Below, piece after piece: positions 8,011-17,523 of a stretch of 64,000 nucleotides of DNA. The notes under the pieces were generated by a model. It did no database searches. It was not told the origin of the DNA and saw only the letters and a list, made by a program, of their open reading frames with translations. The DNA is from Mesobacillus jeotgali (lineage in GTDB: Bacteria > Bacillota > Bacilli > Bacillales > Cytobacillaceae), in the NCBI RefSeq assembly GCF_900166585.1, contig NZ_FVZC01000008.1, forward strand, positions 806,001 through 870,000. Direction: 5' to 3'. Every line of letters begins with the position of its first letter. The stretch's first letter is position 1. Position numbers and translations under genes: made by a program.

Positions 8011-9975
8011 ATGAGCAATGATATGACTATTATAAAAGACAGATTCAACCAGGCGCTCGACACTCTTGACCAGGCAAGACCCTTCGCCAAAAGCATGTAC
8101 CAGACAAATGTATTCCAGCTTGCAATAGAACTGGCCTCAACGGACGAAGGACTGTCTCATCTCTATGACAAGGCCTCTTTATTTGATCAGGCTGGTGTTT
8201 TTAACAGCGGTCCCTGGGAAAATCCTGAAAAATTGCAGCCTCCCTTTGTTGGTGGTTCCCTGAAGGTTAAGGGAGTAAACTCCATTGTGGAACTTCTTAG
8301 CGAAATGAGGATGCTCTCGATTGCGAAAGGTGACTATCAGCATGAGCTGGTTTCAGCGGAGGAAGCGAGGGAATTTTTGAATGAGGTACTGGCGCTGAAC
8401 CTGGACCTTCTTTTTCCTCCTGAAACCGAGGAGGCGAGGATTGAACATGGTGAACATATTGAAAGGGCACAGCGGTTATTCCGTTTTCTTGGCGAAGAAT
8501 TAAGCTTTAAGGCGATTGCCAATAATCTTGTGGAAGAGATTGAGCGGCTGGCCGTCCAAAGACCGATCATGGTCAACAGGATCATTAAGATGATTGAGTC
8601 GGCTGAACAGTTAATGGAAACCGGAATTGAGGGCCAGGAACAAGAAACAATCAGAAAATACCATAATGCTTTTCAGGCTCCAAGCCCTTTGAGCCGGGAA
8701 AATCAAAGCCAGAGAGATTACCGGGTCAGACTGAAGGATGCCTATCAGGAAGAGCTGGAAACTGAAGCAAAGGCTTTTGCGGCTTCAATGAAGGATACTG
8801 GTCTTGTTTCCCCATATCATGCCGTTTACATTCGGTTTATAAACCGGGCGCATCCAGAACTGGTGCCGCTTGCGCTTGATTTGTCTGAGACTGGCGTTGC
8901 CAGCTACAATGCCAACCAGCAGTTGGTTCATGACTTGATTCAGCTGTCGATTTTTCCGGAAACAAGGCAATCAATTTATGGCCTTGCCAAAATGCTGGAC
9001 AGGGGCGTCCTGACACAGGAGCCCATTCTGCCGGGAATTCGCCGGCTATTCGAGCTTCCAATCCATCATGAGGTCAAGAGGGCCCTGATGAAGAAAGAAT
9101 TTGAGCAAGGAGGCATTTCTCCGAACGGAGTTCTTGTGGCCGGAACAGTCAGCGTGCTTGGCCAGCCACTTGGAATCGGACAGGGCCTGAATCCTACATG
9201 CCAGTCTGCAAGGGCGATCAGCCTTTGGGCGCAGCATGGAATCGGCCAGCTGTTAGAGTATATTGCCAGAGCTGCAAGGGATAATGATATTGATATGACC
9301 TTCGAGGGAGAGACAATCCATTCGAGCCAGATTGAAGGCGGTGTAGCGGACAAGATTGACATGGAGCTGGATCCCGTTTCCGTCGTACTCGTTCCGCATC
9401 TTGATAAAATCTATAACGAAATGATGAAAAGAACACTTCTCAGGGGAGAAGATGGGCATAAATGGGTGAACCCTGAATTTTATGGAGAATGGATCCCAAG
9501 GGGGTTCATCAATGTAGTCGATCCCATAACAGGAGCAGTTTCCAATTATCAGGCATTTGTGAAGCTCTTTTATGCCACCCACCATCCAGACTACAATGAG
9601 GGATATGAAATGATCTATCCTAATCCAGTGGGGATTTTCATTACAAGTGTAAATGCGGAACTAATGGGGCTGCATGCAGTTTCCATTCAGCGAATCACCA
9701 GGGATGAGCAAGGGGAGTACCGGGTTTATTTCTATAACCCTAATAATGACAGCGGCCAAAATTGGGGGCAGGGCATTTCGCCTGCGGTCCAGGGAAATGG
9801 AGAATTAGAAGGGGAATCCTCTCTTCCATTCCATGAGTTCCTGGCACGTATGTATGCATTCCATTATAATCCTTATGAACAAGGAGAGACCTATATGGTA
9901 GAGGACTCGCTTGTAAGTGAAGTTGAAGCGCTGGCAAAGGAAAGCTGGGGCAAGTCCTACCCAGCCTGGATATAA
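8011..9975 (+). CDS. Large conserved protein of unknown family, possible Cys-His hydrolase
   Basis: 654 residues, ATG with AGGGAGAAG; no family recognised. No signal peptide or membrane segment, so cytosolic. The first ~370 residues are mostly helical. The last third holds the segments shared with the paralogue at 10166: GLNPTCQSARA (Cys397), VPHLDKIYNEMMKR (461-474), HKWVN (483-487), and LHAVSIQRI with His555 followed by RVYFYNPNNDSG (Asn576). A Cys at the start of a helix, then a His before a beta strand and an Asn/Asp at its end, is the order of papain-like and transglutaminase-like active sites. That reading is inference. Co-transcription with the ATP-grasp enzyme suggests that the two act on the same compound. 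Confidence 0.75.
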   Translation: MSNDMTIIKDRFNQALDTLDQARPFAKSMYQTNVFQLAIELASTDEGLSHLYDKASLFDQAGVFNSGPWENPEKLQPPFVGGSLKVKGVNSIVELLSEMRMLSIAKGDYQHELVSAEEAREFLNEVLALNLDLLFPPETEEARIEHGEHIERAQRLFRFLGEELSFKAIANNLVEEIERLAVQRPIMVNRIIKMIESAEQLMETGIEGQEQETIRKYHNAFQAPSPLSRENQSQRDYRVRLKDAYQEELETEAKAFAASMKDTGLVSPYHAVYIRFINRAHPELVPLALDLSETGVASYNANQQLVHDLIQLSIFPETRQSIYGLAKMLDRGVLTQEPILPGIRRLFELPIHHEVKRALMKKEFEQGGISPNGVLVAGTVSVLGQPLGIGQGLNPTCQSARAISLWAQHGIGQLLEYIARAARDNDIDMTFEGETIHSSQIEGGVADKIDMELDPVSVVLVPHLDKIYNEMMKRTLLRGEDGHKWVNPEFYGEWIPRGFINVVDPITGAVSNYQAFVKLFYATHHPDYNEGYEMIYPNPVGIFITSVNAELMGLHAVSIQRITRDEQGEYRVYFYNPNNDSGQNWGQGISPAVQGNGELEGESSLPFHEFLARMYAFHYNPYEQGETYMVEDSLVSEVEALAKESWGKSYPAWI

Positions 9976-9996
9976 AAAGTTTAATATGGAACAATT

Positions 9997-10033
9997 ACCT
10001 GTTATCGGCAGTATGCTGATAACAGGTTTTTTA
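9997..10033 (+). terminator. Intrinsic terminator between the two paralogues
   Basis: CCTGTTATC ... GATAACAGG followed by six T. It separates the ATP-grasp/654-residue operon from the second paralogue, which therefore needs its own promoter. Confidence 0.9.
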
Positions 10034-10165
10034 TTATGTCTTAAAGGGTTCATCTACTCGAAGCAGAATATAAAGTATACGTCTATTTTTCAACTTACCC
10101 AGTATTTCAGTCTTTTTTTGGCCATTATGATTAAGGGAAGGATTCGATCAGAAAGGGTAGGAGAT

Positions 10166-11995
10166 ATGGGATATATATTGAAAACTGCAGATTCCTCGTT
10201 CCGCAGAGCTTTATACCAGCTATGGGGCTGTGCTGAAGAGCAAAAAATACATTTTCGGGAGACGGTGCTGGAAGAGGCGGCAATGCTGCTGGGTGAAAAA
10301 AAAGGGTTGGAATTTCTGTATAGCTACGCAGCTGTCTTTGAACCCGCAGGAGTTTTTACTGGTACCGTCTGGGAGGATTTAAAGGGATTGAATCCCAGTC
10401 TTACAAGGGGAACACTGCTGGCAGGAGGGACCATGGCTGCAGCTGAAGCGCTGAGCAATTTGAGGATCCTGGCATTGGCAAGAGGGGTATATATTAATCC
10501 TGAGATGACTTCATCAGAGGCGACAGGATACCTTGAGAACCTGCTGGCCCTGAATATCGACATACTGGCATTGGGAGAGACGAAAAAGAGTCAAAAAAGG
10601 TGGAAAGATAAAGATGACTGCGCGGGTTCATTGATGAGATATCTGGCTTCATGCTGTTTTTCTCCGAAAATTTTCGATTTACTGGAACAGGATATAACCA
10701 ATCTTGTAGCTCAGAGGCCAATAATAGTCCGCGAAATAATCAGCATGGCCAATAGTGCGTGCAATCTGGCGCATGGGAATGTCAGCAGCCACCCAACCCT
10801 TCATGCATGTCAGCGCTCTCTCTTTTTCCCCTCTGAACTTGCCCGAAGGCAGGGGGACTATCTTAAGGAATTAAAAAATGCAGGTGATCTTGTTCTATTA
10901 ACAGAGGCTTCACAATTGAGGGATTCAATGCTGGAGTCAGGTCTGGTATCATCTTATCATGACACTTTCCTCCAGTTTATTTCTAAAGAAAAACCATATC
11001 TTCTTGAGGTCTTTTTCGGTAAAAGCTCCGCTGCTAGAGCGGCTCTTAAAAGAAATTTTCCATTAATCCGCAAGATTACAGAGGAAATCACCGGTAAAGA
11101 AGCAAGCCAGAGTATTTATGGTTTATATCATATGTTTGAGCGGCAGGTATTTAGTGCTGAAGTAGTCAGAGAGCTTGAAGCATTAGTCAGTGACCAATCA
11201 GCAATGGTTAATCTCTTTAATGAAAACAACAGCAATCGCCTGACGCTTAGAGACCAAATTTTAACAGGGCTGATCAGCATTTTGGGGCATCCGCTAGGAG
11301 CAGCACAAGGATTTAATCCGACATGCCAATCAACAAGGCTTCTGAGTTACCTGTCTCAGAAATATCCTTATAAATTGATCAGCATGGCCCGGAGATTATT
11401 GACTAGCGGAGAAATCGAAATTCAATTTGAGGGGAAAGCAATTTCTTCATCAGATCTCGTGCGTTGCGAGCTAAAAGATGTAGGTCATATTGACTCTCTG
11501 TCAGCAGTCATGCTTCCTCACCTTGATGCTATTTATGGCGAGATGCTTAAAAGAGCTGCCGGCAGGGATTCCGATCCCCACAAGTGGGTCAATGGCCAAT
11601 TCCATATGGCAGGTGTTTTACCAGGCTTTGCAGAACGGAATAAGTATAATGAACAGGAATTTGCAAATCTTTTCCAATATTTTTATGTTGCAGGGGCAGA
11701 AAGTATAAACAAATATTTGCCGCAGCCAGCAGGAATCCTGATGTACGACAGGAACGGCAACCTTCTTGGCCCGCATGCCATTCTTATACAAAGAATTGAA
11801 CCCACACAAGATGGGGATTTAAGGGTTTACTTTTTTAATCCTAATAATGACAGCCATCAGCACTGGTACAATGGCGTCATGACGAGTGTTAAGGATTACG
11901 GTGAACGACATGGCGAGGCATCACTTAGATTTGATGATTTTATAAAATGCTTGTATGCCTTTCATTTTCCTGAACAATCCTCTGCAGACCAATAA
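10166..11995 (+). CDS. Second paralogue of the unknown Cys-His protein
   Basis: 609 residues from ATG at 10166 (AAAGGG about 8 bp upstream); the open frame extends back to 9917 but that part overlaps the previous gene and its terminator. It aligns along its length with the 654-residue protein: PAGVFTGTVWEDL vs QAGVFNSGPWENP, VAQRPIIV vs AVQRPIMV, QSIYGL, ILGHPLGAAQGFNPTCQSTR (Cys387), PHLDAIYGEMLKR, HKWVN, and GPHAILIQRI (His537) with RVYFFNPNNDS (Asn558). All candidate catalytic positions are kept although the rest has diverged strongly, which argues against decay. Separately transcribed. Function unknown. Confidence 0.72.
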   Translation: MGYILKTADSSFRRALYQLWGCAEEQKIHFRETVLEEAAMLLGEKKGLEFLYSYAAVFEPAGVFTGTVWEDLKGLNPSLTRGTLLAGGTMAAAEALSNLRILALARGVYINPEMTSSEATGYLENLLALNIDILALGETKKSQKRWKDKDDCAGSLMRYLASCCFSPKIFDLLEQDITNLVAQRPIIVREIISMANSACNLAHGNVSSHPTLHACQRSLFFPSELARRQGDYLKELKNAGDLVLLTEASQLRDSMLESGLVSSYHDTFLQFISKEKPYLLEVFFGKSSAARAALKRNFPLIRKITEEITGKEASQSIYGLYHMFERQVFSAEVVRELEALVSDQSAMVNLFNENNSNRLTLRDQILTGLISILGHPLGAAQGFNPTCQSTRLLSYLSQKYPYKLISMARRLLTSGEIEIQFEGKAISSSDLVRCELKDVGHIDSLSAVMLPHLDAIYGEMLKRAAGRDSDPHKWVNGQFHMAGVLPGFAERNKYNEQEFANLFQYFYVAGAESINKYLPQPAGILMYDRNGNLLGPHAILIQRIEPTQDGDLRVYFFNPNNDSHQHWYNGVMTSVKDYGERHGEASLRFDDFIKCLYAFHFPEQSSADQ

Positions 11996-12000
11996 CCTGG

Positions 12001-12028
12001 CCGGGAAGCATATGCTGTCCCGGTTTTT
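12001..12028 (+). terminator. Intrinsic terminator after the second paralogue
   Basis: CCGGGA ... TCCCGG with a TTTTT tail, 6 bp after the stop codon. The following 12029-12283 shows no gene or clear motif apart from A/T-rich sequence that may hold the promoter of the riboswitch transcript. Confidence 0.85.
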
Positions 12029-12283
12029 CATTTGGTTTGGTTTCTAAAGGTAGTTGCCATGATCTTTTAAAAAAACGAAGAAATACTGTGCTTCAGTGAG
12101 CTAGACAGTGATTTTCCTGCAGTATCCATTTAAATTGGGTTAAAAGGGCTGTTTTGCTGTTCTTTTCCTGCTTTACAACTCGAAAGGCAGAGGAGTATGA
12201 TTACTACAGTTTTAAAAAATATACTCTCTTTTTTGGCTAAGGTTTTACGAAAAAGAGTCTGATTCAATGAGTTTCATATTTCT

Positions 12284-12440
12284 AAATCGCTGAATCCAAA
12301 AAGGAGCGGGGGAACCAACTGCGTGGATTTAATCCACTTGGGGTGAAGTCTTGAAAAAGGCGGGGCTATTCTGAGCCCTAATCCGACAGCTAACTCCGCA
12401 AGCGTTGCAGAAGAGGAAGATGAAGCTTGTGTGACGATTA
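12284..12440 (+). ncRNA. c-di-AMP riboswitch (ydaO-yuaA class)
   Basis: The core is recognisable: AATCGCTGAATCC, then AGGAGCGGGGGAACCA, GGGGTGAA near 12340, GCCCTAATCCGACAGCTAA near 12376, and CCGCAAGCG. These are the conserved blocks of the ydaO element, an OFF switch that binds c-di-AMP. A terminator hairpin follows at once and a potassium transporter gene lies 112 bp beyond, the classic target. Confidence 0.92.
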
Positions 12441-12443
12441 TCC

Positions 12444-12488
12444 AAAAGTCCACAAGGCTGCTATCTTTTAGCCTCTGGGGGCTTTTTT
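12444..12488 (+). terminator. Riboswitch-controlled terminator
   Basis: AAAAGTCC/GGGGCTTTT outer stem with inner AGGCT...AGCCT and a T run. It directly follows the aptamer and is the likely expression platform for ktrBA. Confidence 0.85.
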
Positions 12489-12599
12489 GTTTTGCGTGAT
12501 TTTAAAAAGGCCGGCTTTTTATAATCCCTAAAAGACAAAGTCCCTGCTAAGAAATATTAGACGCATAATTCCTCATACTAAGGAAAGAAGGAAGACACC

Positions 12600-13940
12600 A
12601 TGCGCAGGAAATTGTTTATTATGCTTGACCCTCCAAAGATACTTGTCTTGGGTTTCGGAGCGATTATCCTGATTGGGGCATTGTTGCTGTCACTGCCATC
12701 TGCAACAACTGATGGCAAGGGACTTTCGCTGCTTGATGCATTATTCACAGCAACATCCGCCACCTGTGTGACAGGACTTGTAGTTGTTGATACCGGCGAC
12801 ACGTTCACCACCTTTGGAGAAGTGGTCATCCTGTCGATGATTCAGGTCGGCGGATTGGGATTCATGAGCTTCGCTACATTGCTCGCATTCATTCTAGGAA
12901 AAAGAATTTCATTAAAAGAAAGATTGGTCATCCAGGAAGCGTTCAACAACGCAACGGTTGAAGGAGTCGTAAGGCTTGTAAAAAGAATCCTGATTTTTAC
13001 AGCCGTCGCCGAAATTGGCGGGGGAATCCTTCTGTCATTGAGATTTTCACAGGACATGGCTGCTGGAAAAGCTATTTATTTCGGTTTCTTCCACGCAATT
13101 TCAAACTTTAATAATGCCGGGTTTGACTTGATGGGAGATTTCAGGAGCCTTACCGCCTATGCTGAAGATCCCATCGTAAATATTACGGTGATTTCACTGA
13201 TCAGCCTGGGAGGCATAGGCTTCATCGTAATGAATGAATTGTTTGAATACCGAAGCACCCGTCGGTTGTCCCTCCACTCAAAAATGGCACTGGCTGTTTC
13301 GGGTTTTCTGGTAGCTGGCGGTACCATCCTGGTTTTTATTCTGGAGTATAATAACCCAGCTACCCTGAAGCCGTTATCAGCGGCTGGCAAAATATTCGGG
13401 GCTTTTTACCAGGCTGTCACACCAAGGACCGCCGGATCTAATACCTTAAGCATTCCGGATTTACAGCAGTCAACCTTGTTTTTGATCATCTTCTTGATGT
13501 TCATCGGCGCTTCACCGGGATCAACTGGCGGAGGAATCAAGACAACCACGCTTGCCGTCTTGATCGGTGCCGTCAAATCGCAAATTCGCGGCAGGGAAGA
13601 TGTAACTTTCTTTGGAAGAAGGATGGATTACAGTATTGTTTCGAAATCTTTGACTGTTACTCTCATAGCTATTTTCTTGGTAATATCCATGACAATGGTG
13701 TTGACCATCACAGAGCAGGGAAAAGACTTTCTGATGATTTTTTTTGAAGTGGTGTCAGCCTTTTCAACGGTTGGGCTTTCAATGGGCTTGACGCCGGATT
13801 TGTCACCATACGGAAAGATATTCATTTTAATTACAATGTTTGCAGGCCGGGTTGGTCCATTGACACTCGCGTATGCAGTGGCAAGAAAAAGAAAAGAGGA
13901 TCATTATCGTTATCCAGCTGGAAAAGTGATGATTGGGTAG
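12600..13940 (+). CDS. ktrB: Ktr potassium uptake system, membrane subunit
   Basis: 446 residues, the KtrB length. Four pore repeats of the TrkH/KtrB type are visible, each with the selectivity Gly region: TATSATCVTGLVVVDTGD, AISNFNNAGFDL, AVTPRTAGSNT and VVSAFSTVGLSMG. The protein is a K+ channel-like transporter that works with the RCK ring of KtrA, encoded next (stop codon TAG lies within the next gene's TAGGAGGA site). Na+-coupled K+ import is the family role. Transcription runs through the c-di-AMP riboswitch at 12284, so high c-di-AMP should shut the operon down. Gene order ktrB-ktrA differs from the B. subtilis ktrA-ktrB order. Confidence 0.93.
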   Translation: MRRKLFIMLDPPKILVLGFGAIILIGALLLSLPSATTDGKGLSLLDALFTATSATCVTGLVVVDTGDTFTTFGEVVILSMIQVGGLGFMSFATLLAFILGKRISLKERLVIQEAFNNATVEGVVRLVKRILIFTAVAEIGGGILLSLRFSQDMAAGKAIYFGFFHAISNFNNAGFDLMGDFRSLTAYAEDPIVNITVISLISLGGIGFIVMNELFEYRSTRRLSLHSKMALAVSGFLVAGGTILVFILEYNNPATLKPLSAAGKIFGAFYQAVTPRTAGSNTLSIPDLQQSTLFLIIFLMFIGASPGSTGGGIKTTTLAVLIGAVKSQIRGREDVTFFGRRMDYSIVSKSLTVTLIAIFLVISMTMVLTITEQGKDFLMIFFEVVSAFSTVGLSMGLTPDLSPYGKIFILITMFAGRVGPLTLAYAVARKRKEDHYRYPAGKVMIG

Positions 13941-13952
13941 GAGGATTATATT

Positions 13953-14609
13953 ATGGCAAGGCAATTCGCAGTAATCGGGATGGGCCGTTTCGGGTCCAGT
14001 GTAGCAATCACCCTGTATCATGAAGGACATGAAGTACTGGCTATTGATAAGAGTGAACAGCATATCGAGGAATATAAAGAGTTTGTCACGCATGCAGTAA
14101 TCGGGGATTCGACCGACGAGCAAACATTGAGGGCAGTCGGGATCCGTAACTTTGATACCGTCATTGTGGCAATCGGTGATGACATTCAGGCTAGTATCCT
14201 AACGGTTCTTATTTTAAAAGAAATGGGTGTATCCAATGTCGTAGCAAAGGCCCTCAACAAGCACCATGCACAGGTGTTGTTCAAGGTTGGCGCGGACAAA
14301 GTCATCTTCCCGGAACGGGATATGGGGGAGAGGGTTGCCCACCAGCTGATGGCTTCACCGAATGTATTGAATTTCATTGAGCTTTCCGATGACTACAGCA
14401 TCGAAGAAATCAAGCTGCCAATGAGCATGGCCGGCAAAAATCTGATTGAAATCAATCTTCGTGCTAAATACAATATCACGGTAATTGGCGTTAAAACTGG
14501 GAACAAGGTTGATATTTCGCCAGATCCGGAGAAGACGCTGAGAGCAGAGGATATCCTGATTGTCCTTGGGGAAAATGGCGATTTGAACAGGTTTACAAAA
14601 ATTAAATAA
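13953..14609 (+). CDS. ktrA: Ktr potassium uptake system, regulatory RCK subunit
   Basis: 218 residues. N-terminal Rossmann/RCK_N domain begins FAVIGMGRFGSSVAITLYHEGHEVLAID, with the GxGxxG ATP/ADP/NAD-binding loop and the acidic residue ending strand 2; RCK_C follows from about 135 (SDDYSIEEIKLP...). KtrA octamers gate KtrB, with ATP opening and c-di-AMP binding to RCK_C closing. Because the same nucleotide also controls transcription through the upstream riboswitch, potassium uptake is under dual c-di-AMP control. Ribosome site TAGGAGGA; terminator 9 bp after the stop. Confidence 0.93.
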   Translation: MARQFAVIGMGRFGSSVAITLYHEGHEVLAIDKSEQHIEEYKEFVTHAVIGDSTDEQTLRAVGIRNFDTVIVAIGDDIQASILTVLILKEMGVSNVVAKALNKHHAQVLFKVGADKVIFPERDMGERVAHQLMASPNVLNFIELSDDYSIEEIKLPMSMAGKNLIEINLRAKYNITVIGVKTGNKVDISPDPEKTLRAEDILIVLGENGDLNRFTKIK

Positions 14610-14617
14610 TAACGTCA

Positions 14618-14645
14618 AGCAGGCTGGGAAAACGGCCTGCTTTTT
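14618..14645 (+). terminator. Terminator of ktrBA
   Basis: AGCAGGC ... GCCTGCT with a TTTT tail. Confidence 0.88.
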
Positions 14646-14766
14646 CTATGTGAACATTATTTTGAAAATTAGTAAAAGAAAGACTTTGGGTTTTGCCATT
14701 AACAAAAATGGGTGCTGGTCGATGAAAAAGATATAAATTTTATTGAAAAAGGGGCAGGACAACAAG

Positions 14767-15747
14767 ATGAAACGAATCATGCATATGTTTATAAGTGCGA
14801 TTTTACTCTTAGGAGTGCTGGCGGGATGCACGAATACAGAGTTGAAGGCAAAGGAAAGGGTGAAGATTGGCATTATGTTGTCTGACGTCGGACTTGGTGA
14901 CCAATCTTTTAGTGATGCCGCATTTGCGGGACTGACAAAAGCGAGGGACGAACTCGATATTCTTTTTGATTATCGGGAGCTGAAGGAAGTCGGCAGCTAT
15001 GAAAAGGGATTTACAGAGCTGGTGGAGGAGGGAAATGACCTTGTCATCGGGCTCGGTTTCATGGTCCTCGAAGACCTTGAAAAAGTCGCGAAAAAATATC
15101 CGGAACAGCAATTTGTTCTGGTCGACTCGGTATCAGAGCTAGATAATATCACATCCATTATTTTTAAAGAAGAACAGGGCAGCTTCCTGGCCGGTGCGGT
15201 TGCCGGGATGGCCACCAAATCAAATGTCGTCGGTTTTGTCGGCGGCGCCGATGTTCCGCTGATCCGCAAGTTTAAAGCCGGATTTGAGCAGGGTGTAAAA
15301 GCAGTGAAGCCTGATGCAGAGGTAAAGGTTGCCTATGCCAATGATTTTGGCAATGCCGAGCTTGGAGGCAAGATTGCTTCCGGTATGGTGGATGACGGTG
15401 CGGATGTACTATACGCTGCGGCTGGTTTTACCGGAGTAGGCGTATTGAAGGAAGCGCAAGCCAGGAAAAAATTTGCGATTGGCGTGGATAGTGACCAGTA
15501 CTTTTTTGCCGAAAAAGCGATCATTACGTCAATGCTTAAAAATGTGGACATCGCTTTATATGAAGCCGTAAAGGAGTTCCAGTCAGGGAAGAAGCTGAAA
15601 TCAAGGCAGATTGAGCTCGGCATTAATGAGAAGGGTGTTGGGCTTGCCCCGATCCGTGTGATCAAGCTGACTCCAGAACAAGAAAAGGACCTGAAAGAAC
15701 TGGAAGCAAAATTATCGACGAATGAAGTTTCAATTCAGCTGGATTAA
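14767..15747 (+). CDS. BMP-family lipoprotein (PnrA/Med-like binding protein)
   Basis: 326 residues from ATG at 14767. A lipoprotein signal ends in the lipobox GVLAGC, Cys21. The body is a BMP/PnrA periplasmic-binding fold: [56 protein letters not shown] and [10 protein letters not shown], residues that bind purine nucleosides in PnrA. No permease or ATPase gene is next to it; instead a chemoreceptor starts 23 bp downstream. The likely job is to bind a nucleoside-like ligand at the outer membrane face and present it to that receptor, or to an importer elsewhere. The ligand is inferred from family only. Confidence 0.85.
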   Translation: MKRIMHMFISAILLLGVLAGCTNTELKAKERVKIGIMLSDVGLGDQSFSDAAFAGLTKARDELDILFDYRELKEVGSYEKGFTELVEEGNDLVIGLGFMVLEDLEKVAKKYPEQQFVLVDSVSELDNITSIIFKEEQGSFLAGAVAGMATKSNVVGFVGGADVPLIRKFKAGFEQGVKAVKPDAEVKVAYANDFGNAELGGKIASGMVDDGADVLYAAAGFTGVGVLKEAQARKKFAIGVDSDQYFFAEKAIITSMLKNVDIALYEAVKEFQSGKKLKSRQIELGINEKGVGLAPIRVIKLTPEQEKDLKELEAKLSTNEVSIQLD

Positions 15748-15770
15748 CAGCTGCAACTGGGGGAACCAAC

Positions 15771-17426
15771 ATGACAATCAAAAAGAAATTACTATTGAAT
15801 TTATTGCTCGCTATCGGCTTATCGATTGTGATGATTTCTTTTATCATCTATAGAATGCTGATGGTCCAATCATCCAATCAAGACTATGTGCAGGTTCTGC
15901 TTACGGTACAGAATCTCCAGGCTGAAACCTCGGCCACGAAGCAATCGCTCAGCAATTTTTCCTTCAATCCAACCGAAGGGAACAGGCAGGAAGCTTTGAC
16001 GAAAATGAAGAAAACCTCGGATATTTTCACACAGGCTGAAGGATTGATCCAGCAAGAGGACAGCAAGAAAGTGTTGGGTAAAGCTTTTGAAAAGTTCACA
16101 GCCCTTAAGTCAGAAGCTGAAAAAGCACTTGATGGCAAGGTCAGTGCTGAAGTGAAGCGTCAGTCGCTGCGCAGTGAAGGTGTCCTGAACGACTTGCACC
16201 TATTGAATATCCAGGTTAATGACTATTACGATTATCTGCAGGAGGACTTGAAAAACCAAATTCAATTCATCATATTGTCGGCCATCATCGGCAGCATCCT
16301 GCTAGTAGTCATCGCCGGGGGAATCGGGATCAGGCTGACAAGCTCAATCACAAGGCCCTTGAAAAAGATCGCTATTAACGCCCAAGAAATTGCCAAAGGC
16401 AACTTAATGATTGAAAAAGTCTCATACAAGCATAAGGATGAGCTTGGAACCTTGAACGAGTCATTCGACATGATGGCAGCACAATTGACATCCTTGCTGC
16501 AAAAGGTGAATATGGCCAGCAAGGAAGTGGAAGATTTCGCGCAGGAAATAGAACAGGAAAATGTATCGCTTACAGAGATTTCGAATCAGGTTGCTGTATC
16601 AACGGATGAGCTATCCGCAGGAGCCCAGACTGTCTCTGAAGATTTACAGCAATCTGTCGAACTGATTGACGAAATGGATAAGGAAATCATGCTGAATCTA
16701 GATCACACCCAGGAATCTTCTTCATACAGCAAGGAAGCCGTGGAAGCAATCAGCAAAGGCAGAAAAGCGATAGAGGGGCAAAAGGTTTTGATAACGGAAA
16801 ACAAAGAAGCCTCGTATTCTATCCAGGCAGCAACAGATCAATTCGTAGGATATGCAGCAAAAATTGAAGACATGGCCAAGTCTGTTTCAGCCATCGCTGC
16901 CCAGACCAACCTGCTTGCGTTGAATGCAGCCATTGAAGCTGCAAGGGCCGGCGAGGCGGGCAAAGGGTTCGCGGTAGTTGCTTCAGAGGTGAGGAAGCTG
17001 GCTGAAGAATCAAATAAAGCAACAACGCAAATTTTTGATATGGTCAACCTTCTAAAGACAGGTCTCGATGAGATTGGGGAAGCGGTGAACAAAGGCGGGG
17101 CAATCGCTGATGAGCAAATGGCATCGATGAATCTGACTATGTCCGCATTTGAAAATATCGAAACAAAAGTAGGCAGCATCTCGGAAAAGGTATTCCAGCT
17201 TGTGAAAGGTATGGAAGCTTCGAAGGAACTAGGAGCCAGGGTTCTCCATAATGTCGAATCTATCAGTGCTGTCGTCGAAGAAACCGCCGCTGGAAGCGAA
17301 GAAATCTCGGCATCCACAACTGAACAATTATCCGCATTTGGCAACCTGTCCAAAAAAGTGACAGACCTGAGGAAGCTGACAAATGAGCTAAACGGATCCG
17401 TTTCCGTATTTAAATTTAATAAGTGA
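15771..17426 (+). CDS. Methyl-accepting chemotaxis protein
   Basis: 551 residues. Membrane helix at about 8-30, a small four-helix-type extracellular domain of ~130 residues, second helix at about 165-188, HAMP about 189-242, then a long coiled-coil signalling domain with the invariant hairpin tip ([20 protein letters not shown], about 375-395). Chemoreceptors of this class control CheA. The ligand domain is short and resembles those that read a binding protein rather than a free ligand; the lipoprotein gene directly upstream is the obvious partner. Terminator follows 4 bp after the stop. Confidence 0.92.
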   Translation: MTIKKKLLLNLLLAIGLSIVMISFIIYRMLMVQSSNQDYVQVLLTVQNLQAETSATKQSLSNFSFNPTEGNRQEALTKMKKTSDIFTQAEGLIQQEDSKKVLGKAFEKFTALKSEAEKALDGKVSAEVKRQSLRSEGVLNDLHLLNIQVNDYYDYLQEDLKNQIQFIILSAIIGSILLVVIAGGIGIRLTSSITRPLKKIAINAQEIAKGNLMIEKVSYKHKDELGTLNESFDMMAAQLTSLLQKVNMASKEVEDFAQEIEQENVSLTEISNQVAVSTDELSAGAQTVSEDLQQSVELIDEMDKEIMLNLDHTQESSSYSKEAVEAISKGRKAIEGQKVLITENKEASYSIQAATDQFVGYAAKIEDMAKSVSAIAAQTNLLALNAAIEAARAGEAGKGFAVVASEVRKLAEESNKATTQIFDMVNLLKTGLDEIGEAVNKGGAIADEQMASMNLTMSAFENIETKVGSISEKVFQLVKGMEASKELGARVLHNVESISAVVEETAAGSEEISASTTEQLSAFGNLSKKVTDLRKLTNELNGSVSVFKFNK

Positions 17427-17429
17427 TTT

Positions 17430-17465
17430 TAAAAGTATCATAGCTTGGGCTATGGTACTTTTTTA
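17430..17465 (+). terminator. Terminator after chemoreceptor gene
   Basis: AAAGTAtCATAGC ... GCTATGgTACTTT with further T. Confidence 0.88.
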
Positions 17466-17523
17466 TGCTAAGGAGTAAAAGCGATGGCGTTACAGATAGA
17501 TTTCAATTCTATGTAAATCAAAG

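Noticed and set aside
9917..10165. N-terminal extension of the second paralogue from the open frame starting at 9917
   Set aside because: It overlaps the end of the preceding gene and its terminator and lacks a ribosome site; the homologous protein starts at the equivalent of 10166.
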